This document shows, one piece after another, positions 48,801 through 62,279 of a stretch of DNA of 64,000 bases. Positions within the stretch are counted from its first letter, which is position 1. Each line of letters opens with the position of its first letter. Under the pieces are notes generated by a model. The model was given only the letters and a program-made list of their open reading frames with translations, searched no databases and was not told where the DNA came from. A program made the translations under genes and the position numbers. Origin of the DNA: Camillea tinctor (taxonomy: Eukaryota; Ascomycota; Sordariomycetes; Xylariales; Xylariaceae); the NCBI GenBank assembly GCA_022578605.1, contig MU394076.1, forward strand, positions 434,001-498,000, read 5' to 3'.

Positions 48801-50613
48801 GGACAAGAAAAAATAAACGAAAGAAACAAGCTATAAGTTTGGTAACGAGCATATGCGCCAAACCACAGTTGAGAATGTATGTATATGTAAGGGCGAAGTC
48901 AAGTAAGCTAGGTTAGTGTAGTTCGTAAGTTGCCCCTATTATATATTTCTTATCGTAGGCCGGCGTCTTCCTCTTTTCATTCAACTATACCCACACATTG
49001 GTATTTATTCCATTTCTTCTAGTAGGGAATACAGAGAACACCCGAGGTCCCTACTTTCCCCCTAAATAGGATGCCCCTCTCTGACGATACCAACCATACC
49101 GAAAAGCCAATCCAATGTAAATCGAGGGAGACGATCTTACTCCAGCGCGCCCACACTTTTGTTTTTGTACTGCTACTGCTAAGACTAACAAGGTGCCAGG
49201 ACAGGGACTTGGGTAGAATGTAAATACACTAGACTGTTCAGCTGATTGAAAAAAAAACTAAATTGATAAGTAAACAATATACATATAACACCAACGACCT
49301 ATGTACACTGAAAGATGGATTGCATGTGAAAAAAAAGAAAAAGAAAAAGAGGGAAAAGTAAACAAAAGTACAAGTAGTAACACATAAAATATACTAACTA
49401 TAGTTTAGTTACGTTAGTTAACTCCTAGGCCAAGTACTATATACATGCAGGTAGATGTGATTGAATAGATATTGAAACCATTACGTACCCTTTTATAAGG
49501 CAAGGTCTCTAAGTTAATACCTAGGTATGTAGTGTAGTATATAGCACTTGGTAGGATATAGACATCTCGCGTGGGTTTTATATTTATCTACACTATATTT
49601 CGGCATGTTTCAGCAAATACCTGGCATTGCCAGCTCTAGTTAAAAGTTGCAGGTTGTAAGTAGAGTAGTATGTCAATAGGAACTACTACGCTAATGGCAG
49701 GCTAGCACGGCACGGAGTAAAGTACCTAACTTAACCTAATGTATTGGACATTTTTCTAATTGGAAGTGGGTTGCTTCGGGTGCGTCGTGCGAGGCGAAAG
49801 CCACGAGGTAAGTAGTACACCCAGAAAAAAAGGGTCGATCAAACAAGAAAGCGATCTGCTGTAGTGCCCGCCTATTTTCCCTACCTACAAGACGTCAACT
49901 GCCCAATCAGATAGCAAAAGGGACAGTCTGCTCGGGAAAGCCAGTGATCAAAAAGTCACCTCCACAGCAGGGTTAGCAGGGTTAGCCAGGTTGCCGATCC
50001 CCTATTAGGAAAGAAGACCCATAATTGTCTCAAGTACTATTGAGAGAGAGAGGGAAAGGATACCTACGATAACCAACCTAATCAACCAGCTTACATACAT
50101 AGAGTCTGTTACCATCCCCCCCTTGGCACGGTGCTGCCGTAGTGTACTTCGTAGTGTACTCCGTAGCGTAGTGCTGTGCGGGATTGTACATACATACATA
50201 CATGCTACATCCTGACGTGCTACGTACCGTACCTACATACATACCTAACCTTATGTACTTTACCTCAGCGTTATCTGTTTCCACCTCCAGGTCTAAAACC
50301 TCTAACTTAGTAGTACCACTTAGTCTTTTCCTCATTCTCACACATTACAACCAACCCTCTTTCTTCTCTCCTCTCCTCTCTTTTTTTTTTTTGTTGTTGT
50401 CTGTCATCGAGCCTTAGACTTCCTAAAGTCTCTGTGCAATTTTTGGATTAGGTGTAGTAGTGGGATAATAGAGTATTCCCATTTTATACCTGCAATTCCT
50501 TTACCGAGTTTACTTCGTTCTGTTTCCTGCGTCAATCGTCTCTGCATCTGCATCTACATCTACATCTACGCCGGGCCAACGTCCACGAGAGTCGGAGAGC
50601 TGTACTCAAAACC
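42801..50613. other. 7.8 kb gene-poor region
   Basis: No gene is recognised. It is mostly AT-rich with chance ORFs below 105 codons. One ACCTAGGT (49519), a TACA microsatellite (50187-50204) with adjacent GTAGTGTACTNCGTAG direct repeats (50139-50173), and a TGCATC/TACATC repeat (50541-50569) in the probable 5' UTR of the kinase are seen. A slightly GC-richer patch around 45660-45920 has no convincing protein. Confidence 0.4.
50541..50569 (+). repeat. Hexamer repeat (TGCATC/TACATC) before the kinase gene
   Basis: About five units of (T/C)(G/A)CATC follow each other 45-75 bases before the kinase start codon, probably within its 5' UTR. Confidence 0.6.
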
Positions 50614-52784
50614 ATGGGCAACAGCCAGGGCAAACCCGTTGATCTCAACGGTGAAGGTATGTTCTAGTCTAGAATTTTACGCATTCCATTCGCATACACG
50701 TCGCGTAATTCCAGAATTATTATCTACTGTCTTATTTAATTGCATCTTTCTCTCGCTCGACCAACTCGGCGACTAACCGTTGTTTTCTTCCTACCTCTAG
50801 TAAACCTCAACCATTTCCGATTATTACGGGTCGTCGGTCGTGGAGCCTTTGGAAAAGTTCGAATAGTCGAGAGAAAAGACACGGGCCTATCTTTTGCCCT
50901 AAAATATATCCGCAAAGATGAGGGTACGTTACCCCCTTACGATAGTTGAGGTTTAGCCATTGGGATATTCTAGAGTAAAAAAAAAGAAAAGAGATAAAAA
51001 AGGGGGGAGGGAGGAAGAAGAACATAGTGCTGACCTTTAGTCCCGCCTATACACAGTCGTACGGTCCGAAAGCGTTCGAAATATCATACGAGAACGACGC
51101 ATGCTCGAGCATGTAAACCATCCATTCATTTGCAATTTGCGCTACAGCTTCCAGGATATTGAATACATGTATGCTGAAAACCCGCGGTCCAATTGACAAT
51201 ATAGCTGGTCTAATCCCTAATACCTCTCCATAGGTACCTTGTCGTCGACTTGATGAGCGGAGGCGACCTACGCTTTCACATCTCGAGAAAGACCTTTACC
51301 GAAGATGCTGTACGCTTTTGGATTGCTGAGTTGGGATGCGCCTTGAGATACGTGCATGGTCAGGGGATTATACATCGGGATGTGAAGCCAGACAATGTTC
51401 TACTAGATGCCGATGGTCATGTTCACTTGACGGATTTTGTGAGTTACTCGGCAAGCCCTCCCCCCATGTGCTGTGGTGCTGACCCTTTCGCCATTAGAAT
51501 GTTGCATCAGATGTGATACCGGGCAAGGTTCTAACGAGCAAGTCGGGGACGCTAGCGTACCTTGCCCCTGAAGTATATGGGGGCAAGGGCTACGATATTA
51601 GGGCCGACTGGTGGTCACTAGGTGTGCTGTTTTACGAGTGCATCTACAACAAGGTATGCTAGCAGCAGCTTTATTACCAGCAGAAGAATAGGAACGGAGG
51701 ACCGCGTTACTAAACATTGTTACAGAGACCGTTCGAGGGCAATTCCGAGACCACCTTAACTAACGTCATCCTCAACGCAAACCCCAAATTCCCAGTCACT
51801 CAGCCCGCTGTTTCATTGCCATGTCTATATGCGATCCGTGCTGCTTTGGAACCGAATCCCGACAAGAGGATGGGAGCTACGTGGGAAAGCTTCATCAACG
51901 AGCCCTTCTTCAAGCCTATCGACTTTATAGCCCTAGAAAGAAAGGAATTGGAGCCAGTATTTGTCCCCTCTTCCGACAAGACCAACTTCGACGCCACCTA
52001 TGACCTTGAGGAGCTACTGCTAGAGGAAGCACCGCTGGAAGCCAGGGCACGAAGACAAAAACCCAGAGAGAAGTTAAAGGATGATGCTACCGAAAAGGAA
52101 ATTCGGGAGGAGGAGCTGTACCGCATGATCGAACGAGACTTCCAGCCGTTTGACTACACCTTGGCTGCGTATAAGAAGTGAGTATTGTCAACGAAAGACC
52201 TTTGAATATTTGGCTAATACGGCAACAGGATTACGGAAGCACAGGGCGAAGAGACGGCGAACACGGATAACCCTTGCAACACCGAACCAGCAGCTGATCC
52301 TGCTAGCCATGAGCCCCAGGCTATAACTACAAACGAAGTTGCGCCAGCTCCCGTCAGCAACGGGACAACAAAACCGTACCAGTCCTCGCCTTTGCAGCCC
52401 TCGCCGATGAGCAACTCCCCTCCGGTAGATAAAGTTTATCCTCAAAGTGGTCGTCAGAACCGGAATGCACAGCGAGGACCACCCCCGCTACCATCCTATC
52501 ATAGGACATACACGAAAAGTCCCTCGCAGCCATCGGGAATCCAAGTCAAATCCCCAACGGGTGGCATATCGGTAACGCTGGAAGACACGGGCAGCTGGTC
52601 AGATTTAGCCCGCCGAGATACAACACTTCCCACGGATGCAAATGCTGTAAATGACGATAAGTCGGGCAGCTCAGGTGGTGGAGGCGTATTTGGGCTTTTC
52701 GGGCGCAAGAAGAGAGGTCACAGTCCGAAACCGAAGGAAAGAGGCGTTCTAGGGAAAGAAGGTGCAAGACAAGTCATCGGTTGA
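50614..52784 (+). CDS. STK32/YANK-type serine/threonine kinase
   Basis: An AGC-group protein kinase most like the STK32 (YANK) family, whose cellular role is poorly known. Exons 50614-50656, 50801-50923, 51057-51168, 51234-51438, 51498-51653, 51726-52177 and 52229-52784 give 548 residues. The N-terminus MGNSQGK is a good N-myristoylation signal, as in metazoan STK32. Glycine loop GRGAFGKV (27-34), ATP-binding Lys49, catalytic HRDVKPDN (140-147) and the Mg-binding motif, which is DFN (160-162) instead of DFG, a mark of this family; an intron falls exactly between F161 and N162. [10 protein letters not shown] follows, then the family's C-terminal extension ([17 protein letters not shown]). The last 180 residues are Ser/Pro-rich and end in a basic segment ([15 protein letters not shown]), which may help membrane binding together with the lipid. 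Confidence 0.9.
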
Positions 52785-55700
52785 TATTTTTATTTCTTCG
52801 GTCAATGGATACAACGGCATATCAGGAGTTTCTATGATACCTGGAGCTAACGGACGGATTTTATTCAATAAGCTTACGGCTAATATACCCCATTCTCCGT
52901 GAAAAGAGAATGTCTATATAACCGGCTATCAGCTTGAAATGATTTGGTACCGTCTTCCGGAAGAGACTGCTGGCCTCGGCTGTCCAACAATTATAGTCAC
53001 GAATCGCTATGACTGGCAAGCAGGATCCAATCCATACACCGATTCTGCTGTACGCTTTTCATAATCCACAAGAGGATGGTCGAAAAAACAACGCCGCTCA
53101 GGTTGATCATTGATACTTTGCACTGAGGCAAACATATATCAACTTCAAGAGCTACGATGCGCACGGCTATCTATTAAGGAGCAAGCAACAGCTAAAATCC
53201 ACATTCTACCCCCTGAGAAGCCCCCCTTATACCACCATCCGCCCCTAGGGTAGGATAGCGTTCTAGGCACATGTTTGACGGTTGACCCAGCCTAATAGCT
53301 ATTGATAATATCGTCCCGCGGGTGAATCAAGAGGCGCTTGGATTCGGGACTTTTCTATGGTACATAGCAAAATATGGGATGGAACGGAAGACCTGGAGTC
53401 TACATCCCCAGCCTAGTTCGGCTGCCTCCTTCCCTTCCATGGTGGATTCACTATTTTCGACCAGCTGACCCTTTGAATGGGCCAACGGAGTTTTTAAGGA
53501 TTTTCGCATAGGGAATCTTCTAGGGTTTCTTAAGAGCGAAAGGAGTGAAGAATCCAATGGACCAATTTCTTTTTTTTTTTCCTTGTTCTCATTTTTTGAC
53601 GATATCAGAGAAGGCACGATATTTCCCTCCTCTCCTTCCTCCCCGGAGACGATATATGCGCATATATTTTACGTACAAACATTATATACATACAAACTCA
53701 TGAAGCAGCATCTGTTGGAACGGAGGGAGACAGAGACAGAGAGGGAGCTTGTGTGCATGAACGTGTATCCTATCTTACACGTCATGATCACTTGGCTACA
53801 ATATGACCAGGATGAGATAATACATTTAGGCATTAGCAAAGCATGGTTTTAAGGGGGGGAAGGGGTTCAAGAGGGAGGAGGGATAGGGCTACTTTAGAAA
53901 GGGGAAGGTGTTTTTTTAATGGGAGTTGGTGGTACGAGTCTCTCTATGTGCATATTCGCGCGTTCATGTGGGTAAGGGGGATCAGGAGAGAAGAGAGTAT
54001 AGCCTATATATGACCTACATAACTACATGTGTGTGTAAGGACGTACATATACAACATATATGAAAAGACCTCACCTCTTTTTAACATGAGTGCCTTCTAT
54101 TTTTTTATTTTTTTTTGTTGCTCTTGACTTTTGTTTCCGTAATGTTTAAACTGTGATAAGGGAGAAGAGAGGTGTTGGGGATGGGGGATGTGGTGTATAG
54201 GTAAGTTCAGCAATTAAGAGATAGAAGACAAGATTGAGGGGAGCGAGTGGACTGCTAGCTGCTACTGCTAATAAAAGGTTGGTAGATGAGGCTCGTTTTA
54301 GATAGCGGATTACCACCTCAGCCGTCATGATCATTCTACATAGTACTTCTAGGCTCAGCCTGCTATGTTGTAGGGACTTATCTATTGGGTGTTAGTTCCT
54401 TTAGAGTGTGTGGCCTGACGCTAAAAATGGTCTGTTTCTTTGAATTCATATAGGCTGCTGATTTCTACGGCATGGGCCTGGGGAGGAAGCCTTGGTTTTA
54501 GTTGATAGACGGTATAAAAAAGATCATTCAAGATGCCATCAATGGCGTTCTCACCCACTTCGAGAAGTCATGTCGAAGCCCAGAGAAAACGTGCATAGCA
54601 TACAGCCTCGTCAAAACAAGTTTAGACCTGTACGCACTGCCTATCTACCAGCATAAAACGTAGACAAGTGGCGCCATGGCTGGTTTCTACTACCACTAAT
54701 AATCACCATGATGCTTAACGTAAGCATAGGTGCGTCTGGCATATGTAATATTTCCCTCAAATGCCCCCCGGGGCGAATGGTGGTGTACTCGTCATCATGT
54801 CCTAGGCAGCCCTATAGTACCCCTCCTCCCTACCCCCCCCTATTCTATCTGTCTCGCATCTCGCCCTGAAACAAGTGGGCGCCATTTGGCAATTCGATAG
54901 CCGTAAAGGGACCTATCTGGACCGTTGGTTCATTCTGCCCTAAAAACGATGCCAAATATTAGAGGTACAACCATCATGTAGACGTAGCATATTGAGATAG
55001 TTAACAAGTTCATCACGAATTATCCTAGTTTAGTGAGCACTGCCTAGCTAGATGTGCCTAAGTTCTGTAGTTAGGTTATGTAAGTGAACGAAGGGGGTGA
55101 GGTTTTGCGTAGACCTTCAGCCTCGGAATTCTAACCAAGACATAATACCCCTAACAAAACCAAAACCTAGGGACTATTAAGGCACCCAAGTCTATCTCGG
55201 CCAACCCAAATTGCATTGATATATAATAATAGTAATCGTGGTAATTCTGAAGAGAAGTAGGAAAGAAACGAAGGGCCATGGTCATGAAAGTACATGAATA
55301 AATATTCTTAGAAGTTTTTTTTTTTTAAAAAAAAGAAAAAAGCAAAAGGATGAGATATCCTCCCCTTCATTCCCATTTCAATTCAGTTCCCTGTTCGTGG
55401 TATTCGGCATATCCTCGTCTTAGCTACTTAAGCCCTTCATGTCCTTCATTGAGGATTCTCGATGGAGATGTGTGTCCACCTAATGAAATCCTCTCCTTTA
55501 CTTTCACTGTCCTTCCATGACGAGGTGTAAATTGCTACCCCTTCGAACCATTGTTACGCCCAACTATTCTGTATTCCACCTATCCCATCCAATACCCTCC
55601 AAAAAATCCAAGTGTGAGAAGAGACCGAGTTTAAATGCAGCAAAGATTTTTTTCTTTCACCTCTTACAAAAACTCCATGACCCCTTCTGAATGTTGTCGT

Positions 55701-55870
55701 GGTATATGGCGACGGCGATAGAGCGAAGTACATGAGATTATCTTGTTTCGTCATATCGTATAAAACAATTCCCTTCCCAGATTGACCCAAAGTCCGAATC
55801 CCATGCTTGGTGGTGGCACAATGTTTTTTTTTTCCCCCGTCTTGTACATGTAGATCGCCGAAACTCCAAA
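52785..55870. other. 3.1 kb convergent intergenic region kinase / YAP1
   Basis: No gene is recognised. A T12-A8 run at about 55315-55334 can form a simple AT hairpin. Short homopolymers and chance ORFs up to 111 codons are present; the 55554-55889 minus frame overlaps the YAP1 end out of frame. Confidence 0.4.
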
Positions 55871-57830
55871 TTAGGGCGCACCAGGACAATTCTTCGCGTC
55901 TTGTCCAAGGTACTTCGTCATGACTGCTTTGAAGTCCTGCTCGTCAACAACAGCACCGGTGCCTCCACATCTCGCCTTCTTTTGGAGGTCAGAGCAGAGA
56001 CCATCAAGATCAAGGTCGCCTGATTGCACTCTAGGACATCCTTGCAATTTTTCCCTGCTATGGAGTTAGCTTGTGCCCGGAAAGACAAGACATAGGCATA
56101 AATATTGTGAACACAACGTACCATATGGTGCTGCAGGTGAGAAGCTTCCCATTGGTTGTGGGAACAATAGTGTCTTCTGTCTCCTTCCTGGCGTCGATCT
56201 CGGCAATGATGTCTTTCTTAGGCGCACTTGGGCTTGGAGCTGCCATATTGTATGGTGTGGTGAAGTCAATATCGAAAGCATCATTGAAGAAGCTGTCATC
56301 AAAGTTTGTGTTGGCTAAGACGTTGTCTTGGGGCTCGCGGTAGCCACCGAATAACTGGGGATCGAACGTCCCTCCGTTCTGCTGAGCAAGCCAGTCAAAA
56401 CCACTGAAGTCGATATTCAAGTTCCCGAAACCTAATAATTGGTTAAATACTACTTGGAGACCATGATTAACCGTCACTTACTAGATGTGCTGTCGCTCGT
56501 CAGGCCGGGGTGCTCCTCCCCAATGGTGGTCAACGTATCCATAGGCTTGAAACCAAGGGGGGATTGGGTGAATGGCTCGGGCGACGTCCCGCAGGATGAG
56601 CTCGCCCCAATGTTCGAATTTGAAGACGCAGAGGGGGAGCAAGAATTGGTCGCGTTCATGCTGTAGTGGGTCGAGTCCAAACTGGTTCTAGATCCGTTGC
56701 CACCGTAGGTGCCCTCGTAAGGCGGGGAGTTGTTGAGAGTACCGTTGTATTTGGCTAGGTTCTCTCTTGCCTGAGGGTCCGAGTTTTGACGAGACTTGGA
56801 GGTATTGGGGGTGGCACCATCCTTGGACTTATCGGACGGGCTAGGCTGGCTGTTGGGACTATTGCCGGATGATGGCGATGGGTACGATGATGATGATGAT
56901 TGTTTGGCACCATTCTTGCTGGAAGTCTGGACTCCGGGAACCATTCCAAACTTGGGGAACTCGAACTGGAAATTAACATCATTGATATTTTGAATAGCAG
57001 CGTTCCCAAAGGTGTGCTGGCTGGCTCGAGGGGCGCTAGACATGGTGCGGGCGCTGTTATTAATAAGCGATAGCTTCTTCTTGTACTGTTCTAGCTCAGC
57101 CGTCATCTTTTCCACCTGGGCTCGTAGTTGGCTGTTTTCATTATTTGTAGCCGCCGAGGCTTTCTCGAGTTCCTCGACTTTAGTCTCCAAGTCCTTCAGA
57201 TGCTTCTCCTTGCGTTCTCGGAAAGCCCGCTGGGCAGCACGGTTTTGAGCCTTTCTCTTCTGCGCTGGGGGTTAGAAGGCGTCACATAGTTGCTGGGTAT
57301 GGAGCAAGGCTGGGGCTGGCTCGATTACTTACCGAACTGGGTTCATTGGTGAGAGGCTTACGCCCGGGCTTCTTCGGGACTTTACTCTCACTCTCACGGC
57401 GCTTGCCACCACCACCCTCCTCTTCTTCATCGTCGTCCTCATCGGGATGACTCCTCTTATCCGAATTCTCGTTCTCGGGTGAGCTCGCCTTTGAGCTGTC
57501 TTTGGTGGCATCAGTGTTTGGCAAGTCGCCAATCATCTGTCCCTGATTATCATTGCTAAAGTCGAAATCGAAGCTGCTGTCTGGACCCAAGTCATAATCG
57601 TAATCTAGGAATGGGCTTTCTTGGGTTCCATTGGCGCCGTCGAAGCTGGAACTTTTGTGATGCTGAGCAGGAGAGTTGGTCAGAGAATCAGGAGAAAGGG
57701 TCAAGGCATCGTTGGAGGCAGGATTGCTGTTAGATGGCTGGTTGGAGGTGAGGGCACGAAAGAGCAAATTCTGCTGCTGGGGAGTAAGGATGAAGTTGGG
57801 AAGAACGTTGGGGCGAGATGACGAGGCCAT
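55871..57830 (-). CDS. yap1: Yap1/AP-1-type redox-sensing bZIP factor
   Basis: This family activates thioredoxin, catalase and efflux genes under oxidative stress; disulfide formation masks a nuclear export signal so the protein stays in the nucleus. Exons 57830-57333, 57259-56482, 56431-56122 and 56054-55871 give 589 residues. The bZIP starts at residue 167 (KRKAQNRAAQRAFRERKEKH), the Pap1/Yap1 type of basic region, followed by a zipper to about 230. The n-CRD has Cys373 (NSCSPSA) and Cys389 (SSCGTSPEP). The c-CRD has Cys525, Cys549 and Cys558 in the usual 24/9 spacing (GLCSDLQKKARCGG), plus Cys535 and Cys585. Between them is a hydrophobic segment FSGFDWLAQQNGG. An acidic KR/DE-rich part precedes the bZIP. 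The start is the first ATG, giving MASSSRPNVLPNFILTPQQQ. It is divergent from the BSD-domain gene. Confidence 0.95.
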
Positions 57831-60800
57831 GGTGACTTGTTTTGTTTTAAGATCGAAGAAATTGATTTATGTAGTATGTAGATGAAGGATGGTGTATTCG
57901 GAAATACTCAATCGAGCTCGCTGGCGACCCCTCTAGAGAAGTCGCCACTTCAAAAGCGGGCGAAGGGATTGTCTTTCTCTTTTCCTTCTTTTGCTCTTTG
58001 GTATCAACGACGACGTGACTCGTGTCGATGATGATGATGAGAGAAGAGACCTTGAGGGGTTCAGTACAGGCTGGTGTTTTTTTTTTGACGACAGGAGCAG
58101 AGTAGAATAGTGTTGAGTAGTTCAGTTCAGTTCAGTTCAGCTTCTGACGACAACAGGACTCTGAGCCGTTGAAGGACTGTGCGCGAATGGTTCAGGGCGA
58201 TGGCGACATACAACCAACACAAACGAGGTTGGTGGGTATGGGACGAAACGAGCAATAGAAAAACCGCCTCTAGGATTCTAGAAGCCGAGATAGAGCCTTT
58301 TTTTTTTTTCCCCGTTGGTGTAGAGTGAGGATTGGAGAAAAGTGGCGGCCTTTCTGCCTGAATTTTTTTCTTTTCTTTTCCTTTGGCTTTGGCTTTGGCT
58401 TCTTCTCTTCACCCTCTCTCTTCTCTTTTGCCCCCCCTTCTTTAACAATGGGAGTTTCGTTAACAATGTTGGTAACACCCCCCCTCTTACACTTTTACTT
58501 TTCCGTGGTATGGGTATGTGTATAAAAAAGTATAGATATGTATAGGTATAGGTATAGGCGTCTGAACAGCGTGTCAATCAATGTAGGAGATTCCAGGTTG
58601 TAAGTGGATGACGGACCCTGACAGTTGCTGGTGATAGAAGGAAATGGAGAGAGGGGGTTAGAAAAAGTAAGGCAGGTTTCCGATTTGTAAGCGCTCTATG
58701 TCCGGCCTGCAGACTTCGCCCGTTACGGAAAGGTCAAGGGGAATTTCCCTGGACGGCTCGGAGTTAGCGGGTCTGCTGATTGTGGCCGATTGCTGTTGTT
58801 AACTGTTACACGCCTGTGAAAGGATTCTGTTGGTTGGTTGAGCTGAAGGTTTTACAGAAGTACCTACCACTACAGGTTTAATACGTTCACCCCGTCCTTT
58901 TTCTTTTTTATTTAAATTTGTTATTCTTCTTGTAGCTTCTCTTTTATCTTTGTCTTTCGTTCCCTTTCTCTCTTACCTACAAATTTAGTAGGTAAAAAGG
59001 ATGGTTCATGTGGTGCCCTTTTTTGTAGGGCTTAGTTAGATCTAAGCTAGGTAGATATAGGTATATACACTGCATTACCTACTACGTCAATAACCCTTTC
59101 ATCATCACCCCGCCATTTCCGGGGGCATATACCCATACATGAATATATATGCGGAAATAGTTCCCAATAAGTAATCCGCATGAAATTCTAGAGGCATTCT
59201 CTCATCTTCTCTATACACGTTTTACGAGGTAATTTGTAGAATCCCCTTGGAAATATTGACGATAGCATTAAATCATTTCATTGTAACTACAGGTATTGTA
59301 CAGTACATACATGTACCTACATAGTGGCTGTAGACTCGGAGGCTGTAGAAATGGTAACGCTAAATAGGTGTAATACTTAAGTTACATACATGTACACTAT
59401 GTAGTTCCTCAAGTCCGTGTCACACCCACTTATAAAACTTGGGTTGAGCCATACAGAATTGTCCTTCTTCTCCGATTGGAGCTGCCTTTTGCAGCCACCG
59501 CCCAGTCCAGACTTACAAAGCACATAAAGAACCGTCTGCATACTAGGTAACTTTTGATACAATGGACCGACGATCGCCATCATTAAACGGCGGAAGTCGG
59601 TCGGTCGGCGATAACAAGTTGCGTGACTCCTCACCGTACCCCCCGCAGACGCGGACCTAAAGATCCTGAGATGGACGGACCCCTGCACTTATACCAGCTC
59701 TGTACTTACTCAATTCAAGATATGATGCCCGGGCTGCCTGCCTGGATGTCAGCTCAAACAGACTTTACCTACGAGCAATGTGCCTGATGAGATAGATCAT
59801 ATGCACCTAGGCTGTTATGTAGCGCTGATGGCGGGGATCACCTAACCAAGCTGCTGCTTACAATTTATATCCAACATATGCCCGTTGAATCTGCTATATA
59901 CCTAGGTAAGTACCTATATCATCATGTAGGTGAATGGCTACTCGTAGGCCCTTTCGCCCTATTTCCGACTAGTGTTTCATTCTATATTGTCCGCGGAAAG
60001 GAAACGCGAGATGCCCACGTAGTGGATGAGTCAGGCCATGCCACTTACAAATTATATCTAGGACCTGATTTGGGGGTTCCTCAGCAGACACTGAGAGCTG
60101 TCCTCCTAGGAAAAAGAAAAGAAGGAGGTTGTTGTGAAAGACGGATAGATTGGTAATGTAAGACGAGATCGTTGACTTTTCATGACTTACTTACCATGTT
60201 TTGTTTTATATTGAGATATTAAGAAGAAGAAAAAAAAACATCTTTCCCCCTTTTCTCTTTTTCTCTTGTTGTTGAAATAGGAAAAGCAAATGTTTTATGG
60301 TTGAAATTTAGGTAAGTCCCTAATTATCAAGTTCCTTTCTAGGTCCACTGTTGATACTACAGGTTATCAAATAGGAGATATAAATGCAGGTGTACGTGGT
60401 CCGGGGACGGGAGAAGAGGGAAGGGGGATATGTAGGGATAGAGGTGGGTGGTAGCCTAGGAAATAGGATAGGTAAGCTAGTACCTTACCTAATACTCCGT
60501 ACAGTTATATCGACTTACCCCGACTCCCCGCATTTGGGCACTGGTATACACCTACTTGACAGCTGACAAGCTGGTCGACAAGTCTGCTGTGGGGTAAAAG
60601 AATGATAACGATAAGATAACCCCGATACCTTGGGTACATCAAACGGCAGATCGATCATCAGCCTCGTCACCCCATTCATACACCCCCCCCCCAACTTCAT
60701 TCATATCATATCCATACATTCATCCATCATCCAATAGCAACAATATCACCATCTGCAGTAGTACTTTCTTTTTCTGTACACCATAACTCCTCAAATCGGA

Positions 60801-60843
60801 TATTTATTTGAGTCCTGAAGTCAATGAATCGGTTCACCTAGCT
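57831..60843. promoter_or_regulatory. Divergent intergenic region YAP1 / BSD-domain gene
   Basis: This 3 kb separates two head-to-head starts. Near YAP1 it holds GATGAT (58029-58042), TTCAG x4 (58121-58140) and TTTGGC x3 (58381-58400) tandem repeats and long pyrimidine tracts, fitting a long YAP1 leader. ACCTAGGT occurs at 59900 and a TGAGTCA core near 60027. No additional gene is recognised; the 59878-60156 frame (92 codons) has no family resemblance. Confidence 0.45.
58121..58140. repeat. TTCAG tandem repeat
   Basis: Four exact head-to-tail copies of TTCAG lie about 300 bases upstream of the YAP1 start codon, probably in its 5' leader. Confidence 0.75.
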
Positions 60844-62279
60844 ATGGATCTCGCCTACGACCACATCGCCGAGGAGTCCCTCCCCAAAGAGAACAACAAT
60901 AGCAATAATAACCGAGACCAGTCATCCGACAAAAAGCCCGAATCCACGTTGAACGAGGATATCCAGGAGGCATACCGCGCATTCTCCACCAGCACTTGGG
61001 GAACTTGGTTGGGTGGTACTGTCGGGAAAGTGGTCAAACAGGTATGTCAACAAAGGGGAAGGGGGGAGCATCAGGGGGTGTGGGGTAAACCCGATAAAGG
61101 GGGAACGACGCAATTCACTCGCTAACATGCGCTCTACAAATACAGGGCGAATCCGTCTACAGGGAAGCGAGCCAAGAAGTAACCTCCCTAGGAGCTGATG
61201 CCTCGAGGGGTTTCGCGACCCTCCGCGCGAGGGCTATTTCCCTTACCACGTCGCCGAGCGTAATAGGACAGCCCGCACAACAAACAGGGGATAAGGAGAA
61301 GGATAGTGAGACTACCCCTACCACCGCCAGGGGAACTAGCTCCGATGATGCGATCAAGGATTCCGAGACGGTGATCTCCAGGCTGAAAGCAGAGGCTGCT
61401 AAGCGGTTGAAGGATCTGCAGCGTGCCGAGGATGCTGCCGATGAAGCCCTACTGAAGTTCGGGAGCAACGTCCGCGATTTCTTTCGCGATGCCATCATTG
61501 TCAGGCCCGAGGGCGGATCTGGAGAAGGGCAGGAAAGCACTCAGCGTTTCGAAAGCAAGGATAATTCAGGGAAGCGGGTGATTCACACATCAAGATACGA
61601 CGCGCAACTTCACGTCCTTCATACGACCGAGAAGAGCTTTACTGAAGACCCTGCCACCGATGAATTTCCTACGTGGGCTAAGGAATTCGACGTAGACAGC
61701 AAGACCGAGGACATCAGCAAGGACCTGGCCAAATACCCCGAGCTAAGAGTTAATATGGAGAGTCTTGTCCCTGATAAGGTTCCATATGCGGAATTTTGGA
61801 CACGATACTATTTCTTGAGGCACACAGTGGATACCGCCGAGGCCCGTCGCCGGGACCTTCTGAAAGGTTCGCCATATCCTTTATGAAGCTGATTATTTAC
61901 TACGCTAACATGCATGTTTCTAGCCGCATCGGCCGAAGAAGAGATTGGGTGGGGTGAGGAATCGGACGACAGCGAGGAGTCGGAGGAGAGCGAATCAGAG
62001 GATGAAGAGGAGTCTGACGATGACACTGCGCCTAAGAAAGTGACGGAAAGGCCCCCGAGACCCAGTTCTACCGAGTCCTCTACTACGATCCACCCACCTG
62101 CCGCTAATAAAAGTTCTAAGCCGGAGCCCCGAAAGTCTGACGAAAAGTCTCAAGCAGACAGCGATACTAGTTATGATCTTGTCGGAGCTACTTCCGGAAA
62201 TCCAAGCCAAGCTCCTAGCAGCCCTAAGGAAGCCCGGAAGATAGAGGAGGAGGACAGCGATGAAGAAGAATGGGAATAA
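60844..62279 (+). CDS. BSD-domain protein (SYAP1/Dos2-like)
   Basis: Exons 60844-61041, 61146-61866 and 61924-62279 give 424 residues. The N-terminal part has amphipathic text (AYRAFSTSTWGTWLGGTVGKVVKQGESVYREAS), common in SYAP1-type proteins, then a Lys/Glu-rich helix (SRLKAEAAKRLKDLQRAEDA). The BSD domain lies at about 239-300, with its typical aromatic pairs (FPTWAKEFDVD and YAEFWTRYYFLRH). The last 120 residues are strongly acidic and Ser-rich, ending EEDSDEEEWE. BSD proteins outside TFIIH are poorly understood; yeast Dos2 and animal SYAP1 are the nearest known comparisons. The start is the first ATG after in-frame leader codons; the second donor (G|GTTCGC) is unusual but keeps the frame and has a good TTTCTAG acceptor. 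It converges with TSR2, 258 bp apart. Confidence 0.8.

Noticed and set aside
55315..55334. T12-A8 run as a terminator
   Set aside because: Bacterial-type terminators do not apply to a fungal nuclear gene; it is simple AT sequence.
60027..60033. TGAGTCA core as a CPC1 site
   Set aside because: A bare 7-mer in a divergent intergenic region without palindromic flanks; too weak alone.
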